DNA of 64,000 nucleotides from an uncultured Bacteroidia bacterium (GTDB taxonomy: Bacteria; Bacteroidota; Bacteroidia; Bacteroidales; Prolixibacteraceae). Shown in pieces: positions 18,294 through 29,026 of this stretch. Position 1 is the first letter of the stretch. The number at the start of each line of letters is the position of its first letter. The stretch is from contig CAIXCY010000088.1 of assembly GCA_903918045.1 (NCBI GenBank), positions 28,340 to 92,339 of the forward strand, written 5' to 3'. The notes below the pieces were generated by a model. It had not been told where the DNA came from. It did not search any database and worked only from the letters and a program-made list of their open reading frames with translations. Both the position numbers and the translations under genes were made by a program.

Positions 18294-18360
18294 CCCATCA
18301 TACAACTTTTGTTTTATTACTAGAATCGGGTAATTAAGACCTTAATGGAAATCTTACACA

Positions 18361-19275
18361 ATGGAATATCCTTTAGTTTCGTTTATTACAGTGAATTATG
18401 ATCATCCGGAGGTAACCCTCGATTTACTTGCAACACTTCGACAGATTACCTACCCAAATATCGAAATTATTGTCGTTGACAATGCCTCTCCAAATGATGA
18501 CCCATCCATTTTAAAAAGTAAATATCCCGAAATAATATTTATTCAAAGCTCTGTTAATCTTGGATTTGCCGGAGGAAACAATCTTGGAATCAGAAGATCG
18601 AGGGGGAAATATCTATTTTTTATTAATAATGATACTGAAGTTAACCCCGATTTTCTTGAACCCCTGGTATCAAAATGCGAATCTGACCCGAAGATTGGAG
18701 CTGTTAGTCCAAAAATTAAATTTTATTCTCAACCGGATACTATCCAATATTGCGGACAGGCACCTATGAACCATTATACCATGCGCAGTTATGGCATCGG
18801 ACATGGAGTTACAGACAGAGGGCAATTTCAAATCGATTCCCAGACCCATTTTGTACATGGAGCCGCCATGATGGTTCCCAGATCTGTGATTGAAAAAATT
18901 GGACTGATGCCTGAATGTTATTTTCTTTATTATGAAGAACTTGACTGGTGTAGTAGCATTAAGAGGGCTGGTTATCAATTGTGGTATGTACATAATTCTG
19001 AAATACTGCATAAGGAGTCAATTTCAACTGGCAAATTAAGTCCGTTCAAAACATATTATATGAATCGATCGAGGCTCCTTTATTTGCGCCGAAATGTAAG
19101 GGGAATAACATTCCTAATTGCTGTGTGTTACCAAATTTTTGTAGCAATTCCTAAAAATCTTGCCTATTTTCTTCTGAAAAGAGATAAAGGCCATTTTAAA
19201 GCATACTCAAGAATGCTTATTTGGCATCTAAAAAACCTGTTTTCCAAGGAAATACACTTAAATCCCAGCTTATAA
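18361..19275 (+). CDS. GT2 glycosyltransferase, rhamnosyltransferase-like
   Basis: A 304-aa family 2 glycosyltransferase with a GT-A fold. Visible are the N-terminal SFITVNYDHPEVT strand, VDNASPNDD, the GFAGGNNLGI motif and the metal-binding NNDTEV. GFAGGNN and the later EELDW are common in WbbL-like enzymes that often transfer L-rhamnose. The locus carries a dTDP-rhamnose reductase gene, which fits, but the sugar is inference. The protein is cytoplasmic with a hydrophobic helix near the C-terminus. Confidence 0.88.
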   Translation: MEYPLVSFITVNYDHPEVTLDLLATLRQITYPNIEIIVVDNASPNDDPSILKSKYPEIIFIQSSVNLGFAGGNNLGIRRSRGKYLFFINNDTEVNPDFLEPLVSKCESDPKIGAVSPKIKFYSQPDTIQYCGQAPMNHYTMRSYGIGHGVTDRGQFQIDSQTHFVHGAAMMVPRSVIEKIGLMPECYFLYYEELDWCSSIKRAGYQLWYVHNSEILHKESISTGKLSPFKTYYMNRSRLLYLRRNVRGITFLIAVCYQIFVAIPKNLAYFLLKRDKGHFKAYSRMLIWHLKNLFSKEIHLNPSL

Positions 19276-19356
19276 CAAGTGCTCTCCGGAGAATCACAAA
19301 TGCGAATTGTATCAATTTATTAAATCCGATATTAAAACCTCAAACCAATAAATTTT

Positions 19357-20553
19357 ATGGATAATTATACTTTTCTCATATTTAATACACTACAAATCAT
19401 ACTATTGATAATTCTTGGATTGTCAACATTATATATTTTCATTTTTTCTTTGGCGGGTCTGTTCTATAGACAGCCATCCTACCCCAAAAGTACAAAAGAT
19501 AGAAAAATAGCTGTATTTATTCCAGGATACAAAGAGGATGAAGTAATTATTCAGGTTGCCAAAGCTGCTTTATTACAGAACTATCGGGCAGAATCATATG
19601 ATGTGATCATCATAGCTGACTCATTCCTTCCTGAAACAATTTTGAAACTAAAGGACTTACCCATAAAAGTCATAGCGGTGCAATTCGAAAAAAGCACCAA
19701 ATCAAAGGCGCTTAACGCAGCAATGGAACAACTTAAAGATCATTATGATATAGCTGTTATTTTAGATGCAGATAACATAATGGCGAATAACTTTCTGACA
19801 AAGATCAATTCCACCTTTGAGTTAAATTGTATGGCTGTGCAGGGTCATCGTGCCGCAAAAAATATGAATACCTCATTGGCCGTACTCGACGCGATCAGCG
19901 AGGAGATTAACAACCATATCTTTAGAAAAGGTCACCGTGTTCTGGGCCTCTCCTCTGCCATTATTGGTTCAGGCATGGCGTTTAATTACGATTTTTTCAA
20001 ACTACTGATGTCTACAGTGAAGGCTGTGGGAGGTTTTGATAAAGAGATCGAATTAAAGATGCTCAAGGCTGGTTATCGCATTGCCTATCTGGATGACGCC
20101 TTTGTGTATGATGAGAAAGTTCAAAAAGCAGAGGTATTCAGTAATCAAAGACGTAGGTGGTTATCAGCCCAGCTTCATTATTTCAGAACTGATTTCCTGA
20201 GCTCTCTGAAAGATTTGCTTTTAAAAGGGAATGTCGACTATTTTGATAAAGCGGTCCAGTTCATACAACCTCCACGAATATTACTTCTTGGAGCTATAAT
20301 TGTTTTCGGAGTTTTGTTTTCTTTAGCCAATATTTTTCTTAACAGCAGCCTAGTATTTTTTGAATTATGGTTTGCGATCCTTATTGCATGCGGATTGGCT
20401 TTTGTGTTTGCTATACCCAATTCCTTTTACAACATTAAAACGGCACGCGCAATATTAAGTTTACCTAAAGGGATGTTTCTTATGCTTGGATCATTTCTAA
20501 AAATTAAAGGGGCAAATAAACAATTTATACATACCAAACACACTTCCAATTAA
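19357..20553 (+). CDS. Membrane GT2 glycosyltransferase with QxxRW motif
   Basis: A 398-aa enzyme with an N-terminal transmembrane helix (about 8-32), a GT-A catalytic domain starting at KIAVFIPGYKEDE, the metal-binding LDADN, and QRRRW in the position of the QxxRW motif. Two more helices follow (about 305-360). This layout is that of processive cellulose- or hyaluronan-synthase-like GT2 enzymes, though some members add single sugars. The short spacing to the acyltransferase (11 bases) suggests cotranscription. Confidence 0.85.
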   Translation: MDNYTFLIFNTLQIILLIILGLSTLYIFIFSLAGLFYRQPSYPKSTKDRKIAVFIPGYKEDEVIIQVAKAALLQNYRAESYDVIIIADSFLPETILKLKDLPIKVIAVQFEKSTKSKALNAAMEQLKDHYDIAVILDADNIMANNFLTKINSTFELNCMAVQGHRAAKNMNTSLAVLDAISEEINNHIFRKGHRVLGLSSAIIGSGMAFNYDFFKLLMSTVKAVGGFDKEIELKMLKAGYRIAYLDDAFVYDEKVQKAEVFSNQRRRWLSAQLHYFRTDFLSSLKDLLLKGNVDYFDKAVQFIQPPRILLLGAIIVFGVLFSLANIFLNSSLVFFELWFAILIACGLAFVFAIPNSFYNIKTARAILSLPKGMFLMLGSFLKIKGANKQFIHTKHTSN

Positions 20554-20564
20554 CTTTAAAACTA

Positions 20565-21632
20565 ATGGAAAAACCCAAACCCAGATTAGAAAGATTAGAG
20601 GCCTTACGAGGATTTGCTGCCTTGTATGTAGTTCTTTTTCATGCCTTTCCTCAAAAAATCTATCTGTTCGGATTAAATGTCGGAGCACTTTTCCGTTTTG
20701 GACCCGAATCGGTTATTGTTTTTTTTGTTTTGTCGGGATTTGTAATTAAATATACGTACGAGAAATCAAGGGATAAGAGTTTTAAGTTCTATTTTACACG
20801 CCGGTTTATCCGGTTATATGTCCCGTTGATGTTTATCTTTTTGATGGGATACCTTATCAAATGTTACAGTGAAGGGAGTATGGTATCGCCTCAGTTGGGG
20901 ACGTTGTTGGGTAATTTATTCATGCTTCAGGATGTAATTACGCAGAAACCTCATGTTCTATCAGGCACTTACATGGGCAATGGAGTACTTTGGTCCTTAT
21001 CCTACGAATGGTGGTTTTACATGCTTTTTTTCCTGCTTGCCACCCGATTAAAAAACAATGATGAGCGGCTCAATAAATGGGTTACATGGTTAACGCTTGT
21101 TGCAGCCATTTCGTATATCTTTTACCCATTTATTGTCAATCGCTTACTTATGTATTTTGCGATTTGGTGGATTGGTGTCCGTTTTGCCACCGATTATCTG
21201 AACGGTATAAAAATAACATTCAAAAGAATCATGCCACATGCCTGGCTACTCTTTACAATAATTGGAATCCTGTCACTAAACCTTTATATCCATTTTTCAG
21301 CTATAAAGGAGTACAGTTACCCGCTTGTTGCCTATCCATTTATTGAATTAAGACATTTTGTCTTTGCCACAATGGTAATGTTTGGGGCAGTAATATGGCA
21401 AAATCTGAGATGGTTTGGGTACAATTTTATGTTTGGAATTTTCAAGTATCTAGCTCCCTGCTCTTATGTAATCTATATTTCGCATGACTACCTGGTGATA
21501 AATGCAACCTATCTTAGGTTTATTAACAACAGTTTTATCGAATATGCCCTTTATATTGTGTTTATGATCGTTTTTTCGTGGTTTTTGGAGGTTGTAGTCT
21601 ATAACAGGATTAAAAAACGATTGATTGGTTAG
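20565..21632 (+). CDS. Acyltransferase family 3 membrane protein
   Basis: A 355-aa polytopic protein. The N-terminal ERLEALRGFAALYVVLFHAF carries the typical R-G-F and the catalytic-type His of the AT3 (OafA/NodX) family. About ten hydrophobic segments follow. Family members move O-acetyl or other acyl groups onto sugars at the membrane. In this locus it is the likely O-acylase for the polymer. The acyl group is unknown. Confidence 0.87.
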   Translation: MEKPKPRLERLEALRGFAALYVVLFHAFPQKIYLFGLNVGALFRFGPESVIVFFVLSGFVIKYTYEKSRDKSFKFYFTRRFIRLYVPLMFIFLMGYLIKCYSEGSMVSPQLGTLLGNLFMLQDVITQKPHVLSGTYMGNGVLWSLSYEWWFYMLFFLLATRLKNNDERLNKWVTWLTLVAAISYIFYPFIVNRLLMYFAIWWIGVRFATDYLNGIKITFKRIMPHAWLLFTIIGILSLNLYIHFSAIKEYSYPLVAYPFIELRHFVFATMVMFGAVIWQNLRWFGYNFMFGIFKYLAPCSYVIYISHDYLVINATYLRFINNSFIEYALYIVFMIVFSWFLEVVVYNRIKKRLIG

Positions 21633-21668
21633 GATTTAAGTTTGCATTATTAAAAGACAAAAGATATT

Positions 21669-22817
21669 ATGAAAATAGGTATTGAGGCGCAACGTATTTT
21701 TCGAAAGAAAAAACATGGTATGGACATGGTTGCATTGGAGTTGATCCGCAATCTTCAAACCATTGATAATGAAAATGAATACCTCATCTTTGTAAAACCT
21801 GACGTCGATGATTCGGTAATCCAGGAGTCGGCCAATTTTAGAATTGTTAAACTCAAAGGTGGTTTCTACCCACTGTGGGAACAAATTGTCTTGCCACGAG
21901 CTGCAAAAAAAATGGGCTGTCAGATTTTGCATTGTACAAGCAATACGGCACCCATATTCACATCAATTCCTTTAGTAGTTACCCTTCATGATATAATCTA
22001 TATGGAGAGCAGCTATTTAAAGATTCTTAGAGGAACTGGGACCCTTTATCAGAAATTTGGAAACGCTTACCGTAAGATTTTCGTTCCGAGGATTGTGCGC
22101 AAGAGCCAAAAAATAATTACAGTCTCACATTTTGAAAAAAACAGAATCGGTCATTATTTTGGTATCGGTGAAAGTGACCGCCTGGTTGCAGTTTACAATG
22201 GAGTAAGCGAACATTTCAAAATGGTTACTGATCAATCAGAATTAAAAAGAGTCAGGGAGAAATACCGGCTGCCCGACCGCTATTTTTTCTTCCTGGGAAA
22301 TACTGATCCCAAGAAAAACACACCCGGAGTACTCAAGGCCTATTCTGATTTTCTGAAGCAGACAGGTTTAGATATAAAATTAGTGATGCTCGATTATGAT
22401 CGGTCAGAATTGGAGAAACTGCTCGATGAAATCGGCGATAAAGAATTAATTAACCAAATTGCCCTTACAGGATATGTCGTAAATACGGATCTTCCGGCCA
22501 TATATTGTCAATGTGAACTTTTTCTTTATCCCTCTCTGCGTGAAAGCTTTGGTATACCAATGCTTGAGGCAATGGGTTGTGGTGTTCCGGTAATTACTTC
22601 AAACACTTCATCAATGCCTGAGGTAGCCGGAGATGGAGCCCTTATCATTGACCCCTTTAATCCCAATGAAATTACTCATGCTATGATCACCATAGAATCA
22701 AACAAAGATTTAAGAACCGATTTGATCAAAAAAGGGTTAAAACAGGCTGCAAAATTTTCCTGGAAGGCAATGGCCGAAAATGTGCTTGAGATTTATCAGG
22801 AAATGAAAATAAAATGA
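21669..22817 (+). CDS. GT4-family glycosyltransferase
   Basis: A 382-aa GT-B enzyme. The C-terminal half shows the family pattern: FFLGNTDPKKN (donor domain start), LYPSLRESFGIPMLEAMGCG with the conserved ExFGxxxxE, and PVITSNTSSMPEVAG. Family 4 retaining transferases build EPS repeats in the cytoplasm. Donor and acceptor cannot be read from sequence. Confidence 0.88.
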   Translation: MKIGIEAQRIFRKKKHGMDMVALELIRNLQTIDNENEYLIFVKPDVDDSVIQESANFRIVKLKGGFYPLWEQIVLPRAAKKMGCQILHCTSNTAPIFTSIPLVVTLHDIIYMESSYLKILRGTGTLYQKFGNAYRKIFVPRIVRKSQKIITVSHFEKNRIGHYFGIGESDRLVAVYNGVSEHFKMVTDQSELKRVREKYRLPDRYFFFLGNTDPKKNTPGVLKAYSDFLKQTGLDIKLVMLDYDRSELEKLLDEIGDKELINQIALTGYVVNTDLPAIYCQCELFLYPSLRESFGIPMLEAMGCGVPVITSNTSSMPEVAGDGALIIDPFNPNEITHAMITIESNKDLRTDLIKKGLKQAAKFSWKAMAENVLEIYQEMKIK

Positions 22818-22880
22818 TTTGTACGGAGAAGGTTTGAAACCTATGCCATGCACAGAATATTTTTCTAATAATTTTTCACC

Positions 22881-24080
22881 ATGTTACAAAATCGCGACAT
22901 AATTGTTGTTGGTATTCAGCCCTGGGATATCGAAATCGGAAGCAATTGTAAAAATATTGCTGCAGAATTTGCTAAGAACAACCGGGTTCTTTATGTCAAT
23001 TCGCCTCTTGACCGGATTACAAAACTCCGTCAGGGTAAATCGGAGAAGATTAAAAAAAGGATCAGGATTGTAAATAGTGGTAAACCTGAGTTGGTTGAAA
23101 TTTCTCCAAATCTCTGGAATTTGTTTCCGGCAACAATAAATGAATCAATTAATCGGATCGGATCAAACCGTTTATTTGATTGGTTGAATAAGATTAATAA
23201 CAAACGATTTGCCACGCAGATAAAAGTAGCTATTGATCGACTCGGGTTTAAGGACTTTATCCTTTTCAATGATAGCGATATGTTTAGAAGTTATTATCTT
23301 AAGGAGTATCTTAAGCCTGAAATCTATATTTATTATACGCGTGACAATCTGATAGCTATGGATTATTGGAAAAAACATGGAATCAGGATCGAAGCCCTTC
23401 ATATGAAAAAGGCCGATTTGGTTGTTGCGAATTCGACCTACCTGGCTGCACTTGCGCGGAAATTTAATCCCAATTCATTTTATGTGGGCCAGGGATGTGA
23501 TATTAGTTTGTTTGACAGTCGGCTGATTTCAGTATTTCCTGACGATCTAAGAAATATTCCCAAGCCCATAATTGGATATATCGGAGCATTACTATCCTTG
23601 CGGCTCGATATCAATGTTTTGGAATATATTGCTGTAAGTCGGCCAGAATGGAGTCTGGTGCTTGTTGGACCTGAGGATGAAGCTTTCAAAAACAGCATGC
23701 TTCATCAATTCAAAAATGTGTATTTCCTTGGAAACAAACAAGGAAGTGAACTCCCCTCCTATCTTAAGCATTTTGATGTTACAATTAATCCCCAGGTTCT
23801 TAGCCCTGTTACAATTGGTAATTATCCACGGAAGATCGATGAATATCTTGCAATGGGAAAACCAACAGTCGCCACCAAAACAGAAGCAATGAGTGTCTTT
23901 GCTGATTATACTTATCTGGCTGAAAAAAAGGAGGATTACATTACGTGTATAGAAAAAGCCCTTTCAGAAGATAATGAGGAGATTCGGCTGAAAAGAGAAG
24001 AATTTGCCAAACAACATACCTGGGAAAATAATGTTCTTGAGATTTCAAATGCGATTAAGACCGTAAAATGTTCAGATTAG
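22881..24080 (+). CDS. GT-B glycosyltransferase (TuaH-like)
   Basis: A 399-aa protein with the N-terminal motif IIVVGIQPWD and a GT-B-type C-terminal half: IGYIGALLSLRLD, VLVGPEDE, YFLGNKQGSELP and PRKIDEYLAMGKP with the EYLAxGKP signature. It resembles glycosyltransferases of the TuaH type seen in EPS and teichuronic acid loci. It follows the GT4 gene by 63 bases and probably adds another sugar to the repeat. Substrate unknown. Confidence 0.8.
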   Translation: MLQNRDIIVVGIQPWDIEIGSNCKNIAAEFAKNNRVLYVNSPLDRITKLRQGKSEKIKKRIRIVNSGKPELVEISPNLWNLFPATINESINRIGSNRLFDWLNKINNKRFATQIKVAIDRLGFKDFILFNDSDMFRSYYLKEYLKPEIYIYYTRDNLIAMDYWKKHGIRIEALHMKKADLVVANSTYLAALARKFNPNSFYVGQGCDISLFDSRLISVFPDDLRNIPKPIIGYIGALLSLRLDINVLEYIAVSRPEWSLVLVGPEDEAFKNSMLHQFKNVYFLGNKQGSELPSYLKHFDVTINPQVLSPVTIGNYPRKIDEYLAMGKPTVATKTEAMSVFADYTYLAEKKEDYITCIEKALSEDNEEIRLKREEFAKQHTWENNVLEISNAIKTVKCSD

Positions 24081-24131
24081 GCACTATATGACTTAATGGT
24101 TTTATAGATTTCTGAAAACTAACCCTTTCCT

Positions 24132-24908
24132 ATGATTAAAAAACTTAATACCTATTTCTGGTATTTTTTTGAATATCTTAAACATGGTGACCTTCTGTCG
24201 GTTTATGCCTCAATAAAATATGTACTCTTTAAAAAATCACATTCAAAGGATCGGATTATACAAACTTCTGTTGGTAAGTTCTTCTGCCGAAAAAACACCA
24301 ATGATTTTCAGTTTGCCAATTTGCGATACGAATGGGGAGTTAAGAGCTTTATCCTGAGTCATCATAGCGAATATTCCGTTTTTATTGATGGCGGTTCTTG
24401 TGTTGGTGCTTATGCAGTACTACTTCCAAAATATAACATCCGGTGCTTTGCATTTGAACCTCTAACCTGTAATTACGATGTTTTGGTAAAAAACCTTGAA
24501 TTAAATAATCTCACTACCATGGTTACAGCCTTCAATCTTGGTTTTGGAAATGAAAATAAGAAGGTCAGATTTAAACTTAATCCAGTCAATACTGGTGCAT
24601 CCCACATAGATCTGAATAATAATCAAGATGGAGAGGAGGTCGAACTGTGTAAGTTTGATTCTGTTTTGACCAACCTAAACCTTGCGAGAAACGAAAATAT
24701 TTTATTTAAACTTGATGTGGAGGGGATGGAAACCGAAGCACTACAAGGTGCAACAGATTTTATCCTGCAATATCCCCAGCTGACCTTTATTTTGGAGGAG
24801 AAATTTACCGGGAATAAACAAATTAGGAAGATCCTTGATGAATTAGGATCATTCGAATATGGAAAAATAGATGCCTACAATATGTTTGCGCGTAAGATTT
24901 TAAGATAA
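24132..24908 (+). CDS. FkbM-family methyltransferase
   Basis: A 258-aa SAM-dependent methyltransferase. The SAM-binding loop is FIDGGSCVGAYAVLL (about 81-95), with the acidic residue after strand 2 in FAFEP and the FkbM-type KLDVEGMETEALQGA near 195-210. FkbM-type enzymes methylate hydroxyl groups of sugars or natural products. Located 20 bases before the NRPS gene, it may modify the polymer or the NRPS product. Confidence 0.87.
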   Translation: MIKKLNTYFWYFFEYLKHGDLLSVYASIKYVLFKKSHSKDRIIQTSVGKFFCRKNTNDFQFANLRYEWGVKSFILSHHSEYSVFIDGGSCVGAYAVLLPKYNIRCFAFEPLTCNYDVLVKNLELNNLTTMVTAFNLGFGNENKKVRFKLNPVNTGASHIDLNNNQDGEEVELCKFDSVLTNLNLARNENILFKLDVEGMETEALQGATDFILQYPQLTFILEEKFTGNKQIRKILDELGSFEYGKIDAYNMFARKILR

Positions 24909-24928
24909 CAAAATTAAATACAAAACGC

Positions 24929-27900
24929 ATGTCAATAAAAAAGCTTAGTATTAGGAAGATTGTGAATGAGATCAGGAATCAAATGCAATTGATAGATGCA
25001 TCAGATTCAACGATAAGCAATACCGATTTCCCACGCACTTCAAAGTTATACCCTGCCTCTGTGGGGCAAAAAAGGCTTTGGTTTCTCGAAAATTTTGAAC
25101 CGGGAAACAGCGTTTATAATATGCCACTTGATTATCGTATCAAAGGGGTATTAGATGTGCCAGTTCTGGAGAAAAGTATTGAAACACTTATTGACAGACA
25201 TGAATCTCTTCGGACGGTCATATTGACTTCGGGTAATGATACCTTACAGAAAGTGATTGAAAGGTATCCCTATGTTTTAAAGGTTGAAAATCTTGAACAC
25301 CTTTCAGTGAACGAGAAGAGCACTCTTGAAGAGAAGTATTCTACTGAAAATGAAATACATATCTTTAATATTGAAACTGGTCCTTTATTTATTTTCAAAC
25401 TCCTTAAAATCGGATCAGCCGAATGGAGATTATTGATCAATATTCACAATTCAATCAGCGATGAATGGTCCGTAAAAATATTATTTGAAGAGTTAGGACT
25501 TATTTATACGGCACTTAAGGAACATAAGCCAGTAATACTACCTGAATTGCCTATTACTTTTGGGGAGTATGCGGCAGTTCAGAACAAATGGTTAGAAGGT
25601 GAAGAATGCAAGAAACAGCTTGATTACTGGATCAAGGAACTCAAAGGTGCCCCTGAATTGCTACAACTTCCGTTGGATTTTCAGCGCCCAAGAAATCAAA
25701 CTTACGATGGGGATGAGGTTCAATTCACACTGGATGCAGCATTAACTGAACAATTACAGGTTTTTAGTGAGCAATGTGATGGATCTTTGTTAATTACATT
25801 GCTTTCCATTTTCAATACCTTATTATCAAGATACGCTTCACAAGAAGAGTTTTTGGTTGGAATTCCTTTATCCGGAAGAGTTTACGAAGAACAGGATTCG
25901 CTTGTTGGAATGCAGGTCAATAACTTCCCTTTACGGATTACGCCCCTTGATACTATGACATTTCCGGAAATGGTTGAAATGTGCAAAGTGAAATTGAACC
26001 TGGCTATTGAGAATCAGCTGCTTCCCATTGATCAAATAATCGAAGAATTAAAAGTAGCAAGAACACCCAACATTTCCCCGCTTTATCAGGTGATATTCAA
26101 CATGCTGGACATGTTTAATGAGGAGATCTCCCTAAGTAAGTCAAAGATGGAGATTTTGGATAAGAGACGTCATATAGCAAAGGTTGATCTTTCATTGCAT
26201 ATTTATAAAACGAATAAAAGTTTAAATTGTATTCTTGAGTACAATACCAACCTGTTTAAAAAAAGCAGGATAGAACGGATGGCCGGCCATTTTGTGGAAA
26301 TAGTCAAGAGTATCCTTCAAAATCCACACCAAAAAATAAGGCAAATTCCTATTCTCACGGAACTGGAAAAGGAGGTAATATTAGGAGAATGGAATGCCAC
26401 AACAGTAGATTTTCCAAGGGAAAAGTGTATTCATGAACTCTTTGAACAACAGGTTTTGAAAACCCCGGGCACAATAGCTATCCGTGATGAAAATAAAGCA
26501 ATTACCTATTCTGAATTGAATGCGAAAGCTAACAAATTAGCCAGGTATCTTCATGATTCAGGGGCTGTGGAAGAATCGTTGGTAAGTATCTGCATGGAAC
26601 GGAGTACCGACATTCTGGTCGCCCTTCTGGCTGTTTTAAAAGCTGGATGCACCTATATTCCTCTGGATCCTATCTATCCGAAAGATCGGCTTGCCCTCAT
26701 TCTGGAGGATGGGAATCCTGTTTTGATGATTACTGAAAAAAATCTATTAGAGAGTATTCCTGAATCAAATGCAAAGAACATCTTTATTGAAGATTATGAT
26801 GCTTATTCGAAGTATTCGGGAGAGAACACGAATTTTTTGGTAACACCCAATACAATCGCTTACCTGATTTACACATCTGGTTCCACCGGCAAACCTAAAG
26901 GTGTACAGTTGGAACACTTTTCGTTTGTGAATTTTATATGTTCGATGGCAAAACAACCGGGTATCACTTCAGCTGATGTGATACTTGCTGTTACAACTAT
27001 CTCTTTTGATATTGCCGGACTTGAAATGTTTCTTCCCATTTTGAATGGTGCCTCCATTTTTGTTGCAAGCCAGGAGACCTCAATGAATCCGGATTTACTT
27101 ATTCAAAGAATTGAAGATTCAAAGGCAACAATTTTGCAGGCCACTCCTGTTACCTTCAGAATGTTAAATTCTGCAGAGTGGGTCGGATCAAAAAGACTCA
27201 AGATCCTTTGTGGTGGCGAGGCAATGCCTAAAGAACTGGCTTATGACCTAATCAGTAAATGTGGCGAACTCTGGAATATGTACGGACCAACCGAGACAAC
27301 AGTCTGGTCGACAGTTGAGAAAGTTGAAGTCGATGAAAACGACAAAATTGGTTATATAAATCTGGGGAAACCAATTGACAATACCTTTATATATGTCTTA
27401 AATACAGAATTTCAACCCGTACCAATCGGATATCCCGGTGAATTATTTATAGGTGGAGATGGACTTGCAAGGGGCTATTTCAATCTTCCTGCCATGACTC
27501 AGGAGAAGTTCCTTCCCGATCCCTTCTCCGATCAACCCGGAGCCAGGATGTACAGGACGGGGGATTTAGTTCAGCAAACAGAGAATGGCAAACTTGAATT
27601 TCTTAACCGGGTTGACTCCCAGGTTAAAATCAGGGGCTTCAGGATTGAACTGGGTGAAATTGAATCGGCTATTTCTCAGTTTAGTACAATCAAAAATAAT
27701 GTTGTTATTGTGCGCGAGGATAATCCTGGTGATAAAAAGCTTGTTGCCTATATTATTAAGGGAGAGGCAGAGGATATCGATATCTCAGAACTCCGTGTGT
27801 TCCTCAAAACAAAAATTCCGGATTATATGGTCCCTTCGGCTTTTGTTTTTATCGAACAGTTCCCGTTGACGCCAAACGGAAAAATAGACCGTAAAGTGCT

Positions 27901-29026
27901 TCCCTCTCCGATCGATTCTGCTCCGCAGCAGTCGAAAAGCTATATTGCCCCACAGACAGAGACCGAGATAAAACTTGCCGCAATCTGGTCCGATGTCCTT
28001 AAAATAAATCAAATTGGAACCGATGAGGATTTCTTTGAAATTGGCGGGCATTCGATGGTTGCCGTAACGTTAATGGTGAAGATTGAGAAAGAATTAGGCA
28101 CCCGGTTGCCGCTTGCAATCTTATTTGATAACAGCACAATTCATGATATGGCCCAACTCATTGACCAAAAATCTGAACGGGTCAGTTGGGGTTCATTGGT
28201 TCCAATCCGGTCTAAAGGGAGTAAAAAACCCCTTTACCTGGTTCATGGTGCCGGATTGAATCTTTTACTTTATACAACTATCGTTGCTCACCTTGATCCT
28301 GACCAGCCGGTATTTGGTCTTCAGGCAAAAGGGCTCGACGGAGAAGATGAACCACTTTATTCGATTGAAGAGATAGCTGCTTATTACAACTCTGAAATAT
28401 TGGCAATTGACAATAGTGGATCCTATGCTCTTGCAGGTTTTTCAATGGGTGGTCAACTTGCTTATGAAATGGCCAGACAATTGGTTGAAGCAGGAAAAAA
28501 AGTTAGTTTCCTCGGTGTATTTGACACTGTTAGTGAGGATGCTGCTTCTGATTATCATATCCCGTTTTTCAAGCGGTACACACTTCGCTTACTACGGTTT
28601 TTTAATCAGTTATTTTGGGTTATAGGAACTTTTCTTAAAATGCCTGTAAACCAAAAGTATGATTTCTTCATTACAAAGTTTAGAACACAAATAAAGAAAA
28701 TAACTAAAAACTATGATCGGGATAAACCAGATGGCGTTTCAATTGGTAAGCAAAGTGAATTGCCAAAGTATCTGCATAAAGTTCATCGCGCCAACTTTAT
28801 CGCTTTGGAAAGGTACATTTTACCTTCATATCCGGGAAAATTAACTTTGTTTAGAGCCATGCACCAAACCTTTTATATTAAGGATCCTATAAAATATGGC
28901 TGGGCTGAATATGTAAAAGAGGTAATTATCTATGATATACCAGGTGAGCACTCCTCGATTTTTGCTCCTCCAAATGACGAGCTCTTTGCCAGGACGCTGC
29001 AAAAATGTCTCGATGAAAGGGAATGA
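24929..29026 (+). CDS. Single-module NRPS: C(degenerate)-A-T-TE
   Basis: A 1365-aa complete single module. The condensation domain (about 35-465) has IHNSISDEW in place of HHxxxDG: the second histidine is N174 and the glycine E179, so normal condensation is doubtful. The adenylation domain (about 490-1000) has YTSGSTGKPKG (648-658), MYGPTETT and GKIDRK. My manual specificity code is D-I-L-Q-L-G-M-V-W-K, close to the published glycine code DILQLGLIWK. The carrier domain has S1042 in GGHS. The thioesterase (about 1095-1360) has S1172 in GFSMGGQ and H1341 in PGEHSS. A matching Sfp-type transferase gene follows at 29103. Within an EPS locus it probably makes or attaches an aminoacyl group, rather than a long peptide. 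That role is inference. Confidence 0.93.
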   Translation: MSIKKLSIRKIVNEIRNQMQLIDASDSTISNTDFPRTSKLYPASVGQKRLWFLENFEPGNSVYNMPLDYRIKGVLDVPVLEKSIETLIDRHESLRTVILTSGNDTLQKVIERYPYVLKVENLEHLSVNEKSTLEEKYSTENEIHIFNIETGPLFIFKLLKIGSAEWRLLINIHNSISDEWSVKILFEELGLIYTALKEHKPVILPELPITFGEYAAVQNKWLEGEECKKQLDYWIKELKGAPELLQLPLDFQRPRNQTYDGDEVQFTLDAALTEQLQVFSEQCDGSLLITLLSIFNTLLSRYASQEEFLVGIPLSGRVYEEQDSLVGMQVNNFPLRITPLDTMTFPEMVEMCKVKLNLAIENQLLPIDQIIEELKVARTPNISPLYQVIFNMLDMFNEEISLSKSKMEILDKRRHIAKVDLSLHIYKTNKSLNCILEYNTNLFKKSRIERMAGHFVEIVKSILQNPHQKIRQIPILTELEKEVILGEWNATTVDFPREKCIHELFEQQVLKTPGTIAIRDENKAITYSELNAKANKLARYLHDSGAVEESLVSICMERSTDILVALLAVLKAGCTYIPLDPIYPKDRLALILEDGNPVLMITEKNLLESIPESNAKNIFIEDYDAYSKYSGENTNFLVTPNTIAYLIYTSGSTGKPKGVQLEHFSFVNFICSMAKQPGITSADVILAVTTISFDIAGLEMFLPILNGASIFVASQETSMNPDLLIQRIEDSKATILQATPVTFRMLNSAEWVGSKRLKILCGGEAMPKELAYDLISKCGELWNMYGPTETTVWSTVEKVEVDENDKIGYINLGKPIDNTFIYVLNTEFQPVPIGYPGELFIGGDGLARGYFNLPAMTQEKFLPDPFSDQPGARMYRTGDLVQQTENGKLEFLNRVDSQVKIRGFRIELGEIESAISQFSTIKNNVVIVREDNPGDKKLVAYIIKGEAEDIDISELRVFLKTKIPDYMVPSAFVFIEQFPLTPNGKIDRKVLPSPIDSAPQQSKSYIAPQTETEIKLAAIWSDVLKINQIGTDEDFFEIGGHSMVAVTLMVKIEKELGTRLPLAILFDNSTIHDMAQLIDQKSERVSWGSLVPIRSKGSKKPLYLVHGAGLNLLLYTTIVAHLDPDQPVFGLQAKGLDGEDEPLYSIEEIAAYYNSEILAIDNSGSYALAGFSMGGQLAYEMARQLVEAGKKVSFLGVFDTVSEDAASDYHIPFFKRYTLRLLRFFNQLFWVIGTFLKMPVNQKYDFFITKFRTQIKKITKNYDRDKPDGVSIGKQSELPKYLHKVHRANFIALERYILPSYPGKLTLFRAMHQTFYIKDPIKYGWAEYVKEVIIYDIPGEHSSIFAPPNDELFARTLQKCLDERE